From contig NC_088775.1 in assembly GCF_954871325.1 (NCBI RefSeq), forward strand, positions 47,903,561 to 47,967,560: a stretch of 64,000 nt of DNA, given 5' to 3'. The DNA comes from Gordionus sp. m RMFG-2023. Lineage: Eukaryota > Nematomorpha > Gordioida > Chordodea > Parachordodidae. Every line of letters starts with the position of its first letter. Position 1 is the first letter of the stretch. The position numbers were made by a program, and so were the translations under genes. The notes under the pieces are model-generated. The model was not told the origin of the DNA, made no database searches, and saw only the letters and a program-made list of their open reading frames with translations. This document shows positions 45,770 through 57,374 of this stretch, piece by piece.

Positions 45770-46720
45770 TGTCAGTCTTTGATGTAATAACTCCCATTTT
45801 AATATTTTCGCTATCATTTAGTCACCTCTCCCGATATTCAATCGCCCGATGTCCTCCATTCCTGCATTTGAAACACATAATCATACTTTCATCTTTACCT
45901 TCTCCCCCCTTCAAAATATCATTATTTTGTACCATTCTTACATTGGATGCTGGTGCTAAATATTTCACTGCCGGAAATGCTCCCCCCATTTATCGGTTCT
46001 CTTACATAACAATTCTCTTTAGAATGTCCCAATTTTCTACATCTTTCACATTGAAATGTTTTTTGATTATTTCCATTAATACGATACGTCGGAACATAAC
46101 ATTTCTCACTGCTATGCCCTACTCCCACATCTATTACATATAATCGGTTGCTTGTTAAACGTTGCACAGTTCTGAATACAATTTCTACTTATATGCCCCA
46201 ATTCCCCACATGCATAACATCTCACATTTTGCATATTCATCTTCTGTCGATTAAATCTGTCGAAAAAAATTATCTCTTTCCCTTTTCCTTTTCATTTCTC
46301 TGCAATCTCATTGGAGTATTATACTCTCTAAAATGATCGTATTCCCTATCATTCATTCGATCCTCTCGTCTGAAATGTTTTTCATTTCTCCCATAATTTT
46401 CTCCATGACTATCAGTATTTTGTTTATCACCTCTCATTCCTTGTTCATCTTTAATATCTATTTCTCTTTTATTATTAAAACCCTTTCGTTCATCCCCCGC
46501 CCTTATAATATTAACACTTTTTCATTCCTATTATCATATTTTCATTTAAAATTTTTCATATTTCATCTTTTAAATTTAACATTTCTTCCGTTATTCTTTC
46601 ATTTTCATTAAAGTTTTTTAATTCCTTTCATTTTTTTTTTAATTTCATTTTTTTAAATTTCAAATTCTTTTGTGATTTTTATTCTATCTCTTTCTATAAC
46701 TCTTTTCATTTTTCTCGGAT
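45770..46720 (-). pseudogene. Element E gag with several zinc knuckles
   Basis: Knuckle sequences CYACGELGHISRNC (about 46190-46235), CERCRKLGHSKENC (about 45995-46045) and a CFKCRNGGHRAIEY-like one near 45850-45880 lie in series, preceded (46250-46720) by an Arg/Glu/Lys-rich segment like the coiled coil in element C. Broken. Confidence 0.72.
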
Positions 46721-47095
46721 GTAACACTATGCCCATTATCCATAAACATACCACTACCACAGCTATAATACAATTATTTTTCTGTGGAACCATTTCCACT
46801 TAGCTCTGCGTTTTAATATTGCTTTTATAATTAAACATTTATTTTTTATTAAAAAAAATTTACAAAAAATTTATTAAAACTTTTATTATAAATATTTTAA
46901 CACTACTAAACGTTAGAAAATATATTATACTTATTATTATAACACATATGAAAATAAACATAATTAAATATTTTTATAATAATGTTTATTTTACCTTTTA
47001 TTTTAAGAATTTTATTTATTTTTAATACGGGTTTCTTCCCTTTATTTTTGTGTTGTGTCTCAGGTTCATTAGCAATAGGACTGTAGACACCAACT

Positions 47096-47266
47096 TTTGT
47101 AACTTATCTTTTATTTTATTTTCCTACAAAAAAAATCAATATATTATATATAAAAAAAATAATATAGCAACGAAAATACATAAACAACATCAATGTTAAA
47201 ATAAATAAAAAATGCGACCTTACAAATAAAAATAAAAAGAAACATATAACTCTTCTTACTACAACA
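47096..47266 (-). repeat. 5' LTR of element E
   Basis: Shorter than its partner by small deletions. GACTGTAGACACCAA lies directly outside it in the internal region; in element direction this is TTGGTGTCTACAGTC, the primer-binding region. Confidence 0.9.
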
Positions 47267-47383
47267 TATATAATAAAGTGTCTGATTATTTTTGGATACA
47301 ATAAAGAAGTTGACATTATATTAAATATATATTATACATTCTATTATTGTATATATTGTAAAAGGGTATATACATAAACTTAG

Positions 47384-49290
47384 GTGGTTATTTAAATTTC
47401 AGAAAGAAAGTACAAATTTTTCCGGTATGGTTTAACTATGATATTTTATTTCTTTCTAGTTTTAATTTGGCACTCGAATTTATTACCCTTCATTCCAATA
47501 TAATTTATTATATATATTGTACCAATATGGGATTGATATTTATATTGCTGAGGCTAGTGGGAGAGACTGAATATCTATGGAACTAATAATAAATAAATAA
47601 ATATATAATTATTAATAATTTCTAATACTAATTCACTACTTTTACTCTTTATTCAACTTCTATCAAATCCAAAATAATAATCAAAATATCGTCTGTAAAT
47701 TCTTTTATAAAATTAATAATCAAAATATCATCGGTTATTTTAATTATTTTTCTTGGCTATTTATATATTTTTTGCTAGCCATTAAAAATCCTTTTTCATA
47801 AAAATTCAAAATTATAAATTTGCATGGCGAATAAAAATTAATAATAATAATGCTAACTAAAATTATAATTTTATATACGAAATATAAATTTGCATGGCGA
47901 ACAAAATTAATCGTAATAATAATAATTAAAATTATAATCTAATATTTGAAATATAAATTTGAATAGAGAACCAAATTAATAATAATAATGATGTTAACTA
48001 AACTTCTAATATTCAAAACCTAAAAGAATAAGTACAAACTATAACATATATATATTCTTATCTCTTCTTTCTCACAACCTATTCTGGTATACTTGATAGA
48101 AAGCTTATTTATTTCATTAATTCCGATGTAATTTTAGATTAATTTACCTTTATATAACTTTAAAAATTTTTTTACTGTTATTTGTGTTTCTTTTATTTTT
48201 ATATTTTCAACTACCATATTTTTCTCATAATTCATACTATTTACATTTTCTGATGACACCTGATTATTTTCATACGAGGTTTAGAAATATTATCTATCAT
48301 ATTTTCAATTTTAACACTCTCCGCAACTTATTTTTTTGTTATAAAAATTATTTATAGGTCACCTTGGTTTTTATTTATTCCTTTATTTTTCTCTATCATT
48401 TTGTCATAACTCATTCTATTTAAACTTTTTTGCGATTCTTAATTTAGCTCTAAATTTGCCTATTTCTGTATTTCACAACTTCTTCTTTAAATTTAATGAA
48501 AGCTATGCTCTCAATAAGTTTATTCTTTGTTAAATCCACATTTGTGCCTCTGGTGTTTTATATTTCACCATTCTTTTTCCCGAAAGCATTTATCATGTTC
48601 CCTATTATTTCCAACCTTAAAACTGGTATTTGATAATTTTTGATATTTGCAATATCTTATTTTATTTCATTTATAAAAAATATCATCGATTTTTATTTCT
48701 TATTCATTATATTGATATACAACCCTGATTATATTATTTTTGTTGCGATTTAGTGACCTATCTATACAGTCTATTGCGCAAAGTCCTACACCTAATTGTG
48801 TTATTACAATTTTGAAATTCTTTCAAATCACCATCCCTTTTATTGCTCACATTGAGCTTCATACGGAAACAAAGTCGCTTAATTTACTCTTCCCTAGAAG
48901 GAATGTGAGTCTGTTGACCAGTTTATAAATATTCCTCAGACAATATAGCCTGTATAAATATAGTATTTTTGATTACTAGAATTATTGAAATTAGCATCCA
49001 TTTCCCTATTTTGCATATTGTCGATTAAGGCAGTACTTATAAATTTTATTTCCATAGCTTCTTGAGATATTTTATATTCTCCTTTAGTAATATTAAATAA
49101 ACAGTCATTTAGAAATTATAAAAGGGATGGAACTTACCAGGCAAAACGATTTTAGAACAGGAATCGTTCGCTTTATTTTTTTTTAGCCTTAGGTAAACTG
49201 ATTATTCTTGCCTGAAACCTTAAATATAAATTGGATATAGAACATCATACATCAAGATGAGATGGGATAAAAATTCGTTACTTTCTAATC
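47384..49290. other. Unassigned AT-rich region with a small tandem repeat
   Basis: 47810-48010 has about three copies of a ~68-bp unit (ATAAATTTGCATGGCGAA and AATAATAATAAT blocks). 48180-48900 on the minus strand encodes scattered Lys/Asn/Glu-rich stretches reminiscent of the gypsy protease-RT linker, but nothing firm enough to name. Confidence 0.4.
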
Positions 49291-49299
49291 AGGTGGACA

Positions 49300-49760
49300 G
49301 TCCGTTAAAATATGCACGGTTACTAGAAATTGCTAAATTTTTTAAACGCGTATCAGGGCCTAAGTTATTCCTAACTGCCTTAACAGTAAGATGACAAACT
49401 AGCATACGTTGTAGATCATGTGTACTTCCAATTTTTAGCAACTAAATGCCCAATTCAGATGCTATTTGATTTTTGTTAGACTGCCCATATAAACTATACA
49501 TTGTTTCATTAAAGGCTTTAATTTGATTAGCACCTGTAACACTTTTTATTGCAGTGGACACCGCTAATTTTGAATGATGAATTAAGCAATGCCAGAGTAT
49601 GATCGTTATATAGTGCACAAAGGCGCGTCGCTACATCAGATTTTTTCCCACACATGTCATTAGCACCATCGCTAACAAATGGGATCTTAAGAAAACCTAG
49701 CTGATTTAAAAAGATCCGGTGTGGTATAAACAATCCCCTCTGCATCTTTTAATTCCAGTT
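49300..49760 (-). pseudogene. hAT-like transposase relic
   Basis: The open piece 49527-49745 (72 aa) holds IPFVSDGANDMCGKKSDVAT, matching the F-x-SDGA-x-x-M-G-x-x-x-G-V-A block of animal hAT-derived transposases (KIAA1586/ZNF862-like). In another frame just downstream is WHCLIHHSKLAV, the family's HC-x-x-H block, followed by KAVRNNLG (49360-49400). It is frameshifted and short: a plain hAT relic without visible TIRs. Confidence 0.65.
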
Positions 49761-50857
49761 CAATCAGGTCTATAAATATAAATAGGTTCATCAAAAGAAG
49801 ACCTCAAAACAGATTTTACATAAATAACAAGGTTGGCCTATTTGGCAATGTTGTAGATTTTTCAACCAGGATAGCAATTTTTGTAAATTAATAATATTTT
49901 CAATTTTCACCATATATAAACAATATTAATGATTCAAAATCTACAAAATGTTGATTTGCATATTATCTTGTTTTGATTGGTTTCATAGCCTTTTTTCAGC
50001 ATTGTGTGCATCTGAATTGGAATGTTTCTAAATTTTTAGTATATGTGTTCTGTCTTGTAAATGGCTGCTATCAAAGTTATAATTGCACCATTCACTTAAT
50101 ACATTCATTTCATGTGGGGAAGCACATCTAGTAAACGACTAATCAAAATGGATACAATAACAATCATATTTTTATAAGAACCAATCAAAATAGGGAAGGG
50201 TTAGTTTTTTAAATTAAAAATGTTATTAGATTCTTAAAAAAGTATACGACATTTGAAAAATTATAAGCTTTTAAGAATAAAAAATATTTTATGGTTAATC
50301 TTGAAATCAATATTTATAATTTTAAAAAAGTTTAGGAAAGCCAAATAATTTAAAATGTGTCGAGGTTCGAGGCAGGTTTTTTAAATTTTCAGACCTTGTT
50401 CGAGGAGTGGGACCGATTCGAGTGCCATTGGATAGAACTTTGTTAGATTCGGATATCAGATTGATTCACGCAGGCTTCTAGCTTATACTAAACCTAATTA
50501 ACATTAGTTTTGGATACTATTAAATTATAATTTAAATTTTTGGAAATTATTCCATAATGTTATATATTTTATTCGTTTGTTGAATATTCTAAATTCAGAT
50601 CTTTCTCTAAGAGTTTAATAATTTGTTTGAACCCTCTGTTTTACAATATTTTTATAAATTTTATCATATAATAATTTAATAAAGACATGAAGACATAAAG
50701 ACATAAAGAAATGATGATTAAAATATAAAAAAATAAAATTTCCCATTATTGTTATTTTTTTATTATTTATTTCATGAAGTATTTAGGGCTATTAGAAAGA
50801 AAAAGAATGTTTAGATTTTACTGTACTATACTATTACACTTGCTTTTATATAATCTA
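49761..50857. other. Unassigned AT-rich region
   Basis: No gene. 50355-50450 has a GC-richer patch with GAGGTTCGAGGCAGG and GGGACCGATTCGAG, possibly a decayed MITE subterminal array. Confidence 0.4.
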
Positions 50858-51595
50858 TAGTTAAAGGCTACCTTTACTTGCAATAAAATTAAGGTGAAAT
50901 GAAGATGTCAAGATTTATTTTAATTCGGTGAAGATATATGTAATCTACAGTTAAAGGCAGTAGCGTAGCTACGGAAGGAGGGGGGGGGGGGTAGAGTAAT
51001 TTTTTTTTAGATTATACGTTCAAAAGACTCAAAAGTGACTTTATATCAAATAAATACCATGAATATTTATATTTTTTTGGTTTTGATGTTTGTGGAAGGA
51101 TATTATATTACTATTGAAATTATTCTGGATAGTATTATTATAAAGTCATTGAATCTACTAAATTATAATCATATATTATTGATGCATTTAAAAAATATAT
51201 TTATTATATATTATCGAAGATAAGGTTCTCCCTGAGCAAAAAAAAATTTGGATCATACGTTCAAAAAATACTTTAATTCAAATAAATACCCTAACATGAT
51301 AATATTTTAAATAAAAAGTTTATTGAAAATACAACACTAATTAAAATGATCACTAATTCTAGGACTTCTATATTATAAGAAAAACAAATATGATTTTTAA
51401 GATAAACCAGGCCGAAGGACCGTTAAAGGGGGGTCTGGGGGCGAAGCCCCCTGTCTTTTATATGTATGGATCCCCTCTAAGGAAAATTCCTAGCTACGCC
51501 ACTGGTTATAGGCTACTTTCACTTGAAATAAAATTTAGGTGAAATGGAGATGTCAAGATTTAATTTATTTTAATTTGGTGAAGATTTTATAAGCT
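50858..51595. repeat. Two tandem copies of a ~95-bp segment, the second split by a MITE
   Basis: Copy 1 (about 50863-50950) reads GTTAAAGGCTACC...TTACTTGCAATAAAATTAAGG...GGTGAAGATATATG. Copy 2 starts GTTAAAGG (50950-50957), is interrupted by the MITE, and resumes GTTATAGGCTACTTTC...GGTGAAGATTTT (51505-51595). Confidence 0.8.
50958..51504. mobile_element. hAT MITE (CAGTRGCGTAGC type)
   Basis: 547 bp. Left end CAGTAGCGTAGCTACGG; right end reverse-complemented CAGTGGCGTAGCTAGG. TSD GTTAAAGG / GTTATAGG (one mismatch; copy 1 of the flanking duplication shows GTTAAAGG was the original). A long G run follows the left end. Inside, GATTATACGTTCAAAA / GATCATACGTTCAAAA marks a short internal repeat. 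The 62-codon frame within is not gene-like. Confidence 0.85.
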
Positions 51596-53658
51596 TCCTT
51601 TAACATACAAAAAAATTGACTTTATTAAAAATTCATAATATAGTTTAAAACCTTTATCCACCAGTTTTAACCTTGTATTGCACATCGCTCATTTGAGTAC
51701 ACGTTTGACTTATATGCACTTATAAAATCTTATATCAGTTCGTAGCTAAGCACCTTAATCGGATTTAACCTTTTAATGAGAAGGAAAGTTTGATAATAAA
51801 AGAAAACTTCGAATAAATGTAAAATTTCCAGCCATTATTGAATCATACAACAAATCAATGGGGAGGTATGAATTCACTATTAGCACTATATAGAATCCAA
51901 ATAAAAAGTAAAAAATGGTATCATATTGATATTTCATATTCTCGATATGATATTAATAAATTCGTATAAATAAAAATTTCAATAAATATTTTATATTTTT
52001 AATATAAAAATCCTTATTTTAAATTTAAGGTCGAAAATGGGGTTTAAGTAAACTATAAATGCCTAGGTAAACTACAAATGCGAAGATAAACTGCAAATGA
52101 TGAGGTAAAAATTATTATAAACAAGTTATAAAAATTAAATTAGTAGATACATACAATAATAAAGTATTATAAATTTTTTTAAAATATTTTTATTTCTTGA
52201 TAAAAATATTTTCTGGATAAATTTTTTAAAAATAAGAATGTGATGGGAGAGAGATATAATTGTTGTTCAAACCACTATCGGTTTAAAAAAAAAATTTATT
52301 CATGTCTACTGATATACCTAATAGAGCCAATCGCATCTCATATTGTAATGATGGAGAAAATGTAATTAATTTGGTGGTTGAAGGTAAAAATGGTCAATGT
52401 GCCAAGATTCAGAATAAGGAAAATGATCCCGAGTTTCGAAAAACAATGGAGAAGTTAGATTTTTTAGTTATTCTTTTTGAAAATATTATTTAACTGATTC
52501 AAATCAGTTATAAACAAATAGGCCGACATCTAGTATTTAAAAAGCCTATTGGGGTCGATTTCAAAAAACGGCATGATTAAAATTAAAATAATATTATATA
52601 AGCCTGGAGATTTTGCTCATAGATGGCAGAAGGTTTGGACATCTATTTAATGACGAGGCTTACATATATATTATTCAGGCTAAAAATCGTGCCGTTTTTA
52701 AAAATCTATCCAAATCAGGCTTTTTAACCTATATCAATAACACTTAAAAAGACTGTTACTAATAATGGAAGATTTTCTTTATAGTTTTATAAATACGAAT
52801 AGGTTTGAAACTGGTGCAGTTATTTGCCTTCCTTGAAAAAATTATATATAATTGTTAAAAAAAAGAAGTAAGAAGGCCCTGAATTATAGAATTCTGAGAA
52901 TAGATTTTTCACACTTTAAATATTTTATTTCTTTTCACAATTTTACCACAAAAAAATAATAATCAATAAACGCCGATTTTTACAAAATATAATATATTTC
53001 TTTTTAATATTATACAACATGTACCCCCTTTCAAGGTAGTACATGCCACATTTTACCATCATCTATAATTTAAGAATATTTTTTTAGATTCTTTTGAACC
53101 AAAACTTCGCATCATTGAAATTCTCTTGATATCGACGTTGAGCGAAACTTCATATCGTTGATATTTTCTTGATATTATTGTTTCGTTCATTTCTGACATA
53201 TACGACGATTTGATATTTGATTAAACGATTGTTTTGTTTGTTATCAAAAATTATCCTCATTGCATCATTGGTCAGTCATGATCATTCTATTTTAAGCTTG
53301 GTATCCTTATCCAGCATTGTTGATTATCATTAAATTTTAATGGTTAATGTATCATAGATCTATTGCATCATTGTAATTTATTGAGTTGATTACACAGAAT
53401 CACGTAAGGCAAATTTTTTTTAAATGACATCCAAAATGTAATCATTATTCATTCCTTTTTACATTATCCCAAATATATTTCTTCTCTATAAATCATAATC
53501 CTAAATTTCAAATATTAAACACAAATTTCTGATCCTAATAAACAAAATTCTATTAATTAATCCAAAATGTAATTATTATTTATCCCTTTTTACATTATCC
53601 CAATCCCATATACAATTATTATTCTTTTTTTATAACAAAAACTTAGTCACTTTAACAA
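51596..53658. other. Unassigned AT-rich region
   Basis: 52025-52090 repeats TAAACTACAAATGC about three to four times. A 63-codon frame at 52302-52493 (MSTDIPNRANRISYCNDGEN...) looks weakly protein-like, but I recognise no family. 53440-53640 is Pyr-rich and partly repeats (ATCCAAAATGTAATNATTATT with CCTTTTTACATTATCCCAA, twice). Confidence 0.4.
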
Positions 53659-54070
53659 CATATTCGGAGGCGCGTACGCAGGAATTTGGTCTGGGGGGGG
53701 GGGTGGGGGGGGGGATAATAAAATTTTTTAAGAAATATTGTTTTTTAAAAATATCAAGCATAAATTTATTAGGACTAATAACTATTAATACACAATTTTA
53801 AATTTATGTGAATTCTAAAAAAAATTATATGTAAAGAATCACTTAAATGACCCAAAATAGAAATTTGAATTTTTTGAGCCTTACAAAATGTTTCTTGGGA
53901 ATAATTGCATTTTATATGTTATATATTTACAATGTAAAATCCAATCTTCGTTGTGATTGAGCTAATTTTTCAATTATCTCATCCATGCTTGTCGTCAAAT
54001 GCCTATGAATATTCAAAAGATCCAAACCTTTCAATCTACTTTAAGATGTTGTACTTCTTGGTATGTTTTT

Positions 54071-54430
54071 CAGAGACCTGCAGGCCCGGCCCCCGGGCTG
54101 GACAGTATTTTAATTTTTTTAAATATACCCCGGCCGGGCCCGAAATTTTTTTAAAAAAACACCTAAGCCAGGCCTGAAAATTTTATTTTAAAAAAAGCCT
54201 GGCCGGGTCTGAAATTTTTTTAAAAAAACACCTAAGCCAGGCCTGAAAATTTTATTTTAAAAAAGGCCGGGTCTGAAATTTTTTTAAAAAAAGCCGAGTC
54301 GGGCCAAAAAATTTTTTTTAAAAAAGCCTGACCGGGCCTGAAAATTAAAAAAAAGCCCAGGCCGGGCCGTAAAAAATCTTTAAAAAAAATCCGAGCCGTG
54401 ACCTGCAAATGGTACTTCTGCAGGCCTCTG
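54071..54430. mobile_element. hAT MITE with GGCCGGGCC arrays
   Basis: 360 bp, ends CAGAGACCTGCAGG and (reverse-complemented) CAGAGGCCTGCAGA. Inside are repeated GGCCGGG(T/C)CTGAAA blocks separated by A/T runs: a short tandem array of about six ~65-bp units. No clean 8-bp TSD. Confidence 0.78.
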
Positions 54431-54439
54431 TTATTCTCT

Positions 54440-55260
54440 TAAAAAAGAGAATGTTCTCTCATTAGTTTACTAATGGTAAGAGTTTATAAACCCTTTTAAT
54501 ACATTGGGAATTTATTCTAAAATGTGTTTGAAATAATGCAGAGCATGCATAGCTTTTTTGGGGACTATATCAACCATTGTTAATCTTATAAACATAGTTA
54601 TTCAGCTAGTAAGGCATCATAAGAGACTTTAACATCTTCATAATAAAAATCTAACAAGTATATTTTTTTCTATCACCATCTGAAAAAGGTTGGGAAGACT
54701 TTTGTGAAAGTAATATTTGCAGATTAGTAAGTGCTGCATGATGAATTAAAAATTCATTTATTTAGGTTATAAATGTATCTGTATTTAAGATATACTCTTC
54801 TATTGATCCTATATTAATGTTTTAACGATGAGCTTGCCTTGCTACAAGTCGAGGGAGACAAATATTAATTGCTTTTGACTCAACAATAAAATATGAAATT
54901 CTTCATCAACATTAGCTCTAATTTCCTTGAGCTCTGATAAAATGCTCTCCGCTATTCTCATTTTCTTAATCAAGTCAATGTCATGTTTTTGAAAAGTAAT
55001 ACTTAAAATAGTTGTATAATTAAATAATACATTCTAATGAGAAATAAAATTTGGAATAAGCATTGAATCCAATAATTTTCTTGCTTCTGAAGAAATATTT
55101 CTTTCAGGCCATTGTGATATTTCAGTAATAGCAAATAATTGGCTCTTCTAACTCCTTAAAAGCTGTTACTGCTTGATGGCAGAGACTCTATCTCGTTGGA
55201 TAAGGTTGCAATTTCTTTTTCCCTGTTGGACAAGAAGTTTCAGAAATCATAATTATTGAC
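54440..55260 (-). pseudogene. Probable hAT transposase relic
   Basis: On the minus strand there are scattered conserved-looking stretches, e.g. ITEISQWPERNISSEARKLL, HDIDLIKKMRIAESILSELK and EEFHILLLSQKQ, with stops between. They resemble the helical middle part of animal hAT-derived transposases and would be the coding part of the 53667-58018 element. I cannot point to catalytic residues. Confidence 0.38.
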
Positions 55261-55556
55261 TAGAAATTTGAAAATGATAGATAAATATTACGCCACTAAA
55301 AATTTGAAAATAATAAGTAAATATTACGCCGGAAAACTTGAAATCGAAATTAATTGATAAAATAACTTAGTAGATAAATGCAGGGTTGCCAGGTCAAAAT
55401 TTCCAAATTGTGGGAGAAATTCGGTATTTGGTGGGAGTAATATAAAAATTGTGGGAAAAATATGAAAATTGCTAAAAAAAAAATTCGGGATTTAGAATTG
55501 ACTTAGGCTTATTATTTTTTATAAATATAAAATTTCTCCTCTGCTTTTAGACCATC

Positions 55557-56157
55557 CAGCGTCTACATGAGCGGGAGGGGTAGGAACAGTTTACATCCTA
55601 TTTTTTTGAGAGGGGTAGGGGATAGGCTGCTTTAATGGGGGTAGGATAAATTTTTTTGGGGGGTTATCTATTAAATTTTGAGATGAAATAGGACAAAATT
55701 TATTGCTGTAAAAATTAATACTTTTATTATAGAATTATTATAATACAATTCATCGACCAAATCTATATATTGCAAACAATCATACACATTGTTTTCCAAA
55801 TAAAACTTTCTGCTATCCTTTTAAAAGTAATTTAAAAGGTTTAGATATTTCAGCAAGCTCATAATGCTATAATAATTAATTCATTGTAAATAATAGAGGT
55901 TTTAATTGAATTTATTATCTAAAAAATAAATTCTGTATATACACAAAATATCGATAGTTGGTAGTAGAGATAGATTAATTTAAGTTATCCTAGATAAATT
56001 ATCTGGTATCAATAAATTCTCTGGTATCAATAAATTAAAAAGGTGAAAATAATAATAGACAGGCACAGCCGTCGAAGGCGGCAAAATTTTTTAGGGGGTA
56101 GGCAAAGGTTTTTGAAGGGGGTGTGCATCCAGTGAAAATCCTGTCATGTAGACGCTG
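55557..56157. mobile_element. MITE nested in the hAT element, 14-bp perfect TIR
   Basis: 601 bp, bounded by CAGCGTCTACATGA and its exact inverse TCATGTAGACGCTG, with the 8-bp duplication AGACCATC on both sides (55549-55556 and 56158-56165). G-rich tracts follow both ends (GGGAGGGGTAGG and AGGGGGTGTG). No coding sequence. The 8-bp TSD places it in hAT. Confidence 0.93.
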
Positions 56158-56391
56158 AGACCATCTAACTTTAAGTATTCTGGGGAATCATAAAAAATGG
56201 AAAAAATTACAACCTCTTCAAACAAGGCTTCAATGTCTATCGGTAATTTTAATATATTTATTAAATTACAAAAACCATCAAATCATGGTTTCTGTTCCAA
56301 GGTCATAATATTTATACACTTGTAAATAGAGTTATTAAAATCAAAACTCGATTGTAAATATTCCAAAATTGTCTTAATAAAAATATTTGCT

Positions 56392-57374
56392 TCATAAAAA
56401 TACGTTAATTATAGTAATATTTGAATATTTTAATATGATATTTTTAGCAATAGCGCCATAAAATTTATTATCTATTTTTAACTGTAGAGATGAACAGAGC
56501 TGTAGCATGATTTTGTGAATCTTTATCAATAAAGAATCTTCTGTTTGCAACTGAATATTAACTACATGAAGTAGATTTCCTACATGTGAAACTAATCCCA
56601 AATATGCTTCTGACATTTCATCCTCGAAAAAATTTTTCAAAATTTTAGGACAGTTTTTAAAATCTTTATTTAAGAAGTATTTCTTTAAGGGTTCGTAAAA
56701 TTTTAAGATGGCAGGTATTAGATAACCACCTGATAGGTACATATCGCAACAACTCACACCATTCCAAATCAGACCACTCTACCAATTCTTTTAATTCAGT
56801 GACTCTTTTAGTTGATAAACTAAATGCGTTAAAACATTTCATCACAATTACTTCGACATCTACAGAGAGTACATTCATTGCCTTCTTGCAAGAATTATGC
56901 AGTATATGGCATATACAGCCAATTGGTATTAATTCATTATTGTGCTGCCTCAATTCGGTAAATACACTTTGATTTTTGCCAAAATTAACAGAGGAATTAT
57001 CAGCGCAGAAAGCTGACATGCAACTCATTGATAACCCTGAATCAGCTATATTTACCATTATGTGGTTAGCTATATCGTTGGATTTTTCACTATCGGATGA
57101 AAAAAATTTTAATAGTTATATAGAAATGCCCTTATTCTTGATAAAATAGCGAAGAATCAGGGGAAATGTTTTAATATTTCCCTTATTTGACGCGTCTGTT
57201 AAAATAGCATATGGATGTCCTTCTTTCAAATCGTCTAGTTGACCTCTTGGATTCAGGTCCTAACACATTTGTGATAGCTTTGCTCATTTTTGTCCTACCA
57301 TAAGTAAAGTTAGCACTTATTTTGGAGTCGTTAAATATTATGGGGAAAAGATTCGACCAACATTGTGATGACAA
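56392..57374 (-). pseudogene. hAT transposase, frameshifted
   Basis: Cut-and-paste transposase of the surrounding element. The open piece 56666-57058 (130 aa) has FCADNSSVNFGKNQSV, GCICHILHNSCKKAM (the HC..H-N block) and the helical VEVIVMKCFNAFSLSTKRVT, ending RYVPIRWLSN, the family R-W-L-S block. The next piece (56392-56757) repeats the tail in another frame and runs PAILKFYEPLKKYFLN and MSEAYLGLVSHVGNLLHVVN. The two overlap near 56666-56757, so one frameshift lies there. An N-terminal piece lies at 57183-57374. The block pattern resembles hAT transposases of cnidarians, insects and fish. Confidence 0.85.

Larger units (their letters stand above)
40059..47266 (-). mobile_element. Ty3/gypsy element E (fossil), minus strand
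   Basis: LTRs at about 40060-40263 and 47096-47266 (TGTTGTAGTAAGAA...AAGTTACA in element direction). In its direction: LTR, TTGGTGTCTACAGTCC (primer-binding region), gag zinc knuckles, protease, RT, RNase H, integrase, ~1 kb of non-coding sequence, a zinc-knuckle ORF, polypurine TTTGGGAGGACG, and LTR. TATAT occurs next to both ends (within a few bases), a probable TSD. It is inserted in the right LTR of element A. RT, RNase H and integrase are clearly related to those of element C, but the copies differ a lot. Broken at several places; a hAT MITE sits at 44882-45253. Confidence 0.92.
25690..47378 (+). mobile_element. LTR element A (fossil), outermost of a nested stack
   Basis: Two LTR copies start TGTCATATGAAGATA (25690) and TGTCGTATATGAAGATA (39878). 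The first ends about 25920, directly before TGGTGACTTATGAC, a primer-binding-like site. The second follows AATAGGGGAGG, a polypurine tract, which fixes the plus orientation. It is split by element E and resumes at 47267-47378. Flanking CTTTG (25685-25689) and CTTAG (47379-47383) are a near-matching 5-bp target duplication. Interior sequence belonging to A itself (25921-26003 and 37330-39877) has no recognisable gag or pol, so A may be a non-coding derivative. All other coding inside belongs to later insertions. Old and broken up by them. Confidence 0.75.
39878..47378 (+). repeat. Right LTR of element A, split by gypsy element E
   Basis: LTR sequence occupies 39878-40058 and 47267-47378; everything between is element E. 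The two halves together cover the same blocks as the left LTR, in order, with a small internal duplication of CTGATTATT...ATACAATAAAG. Confidence 0.75.

Noticed and set aside
52302-52493. 63-codon frame as a host gene
   Set aside because: Short, no recognised domain, no support from splice sites; left as an unassigned frame.
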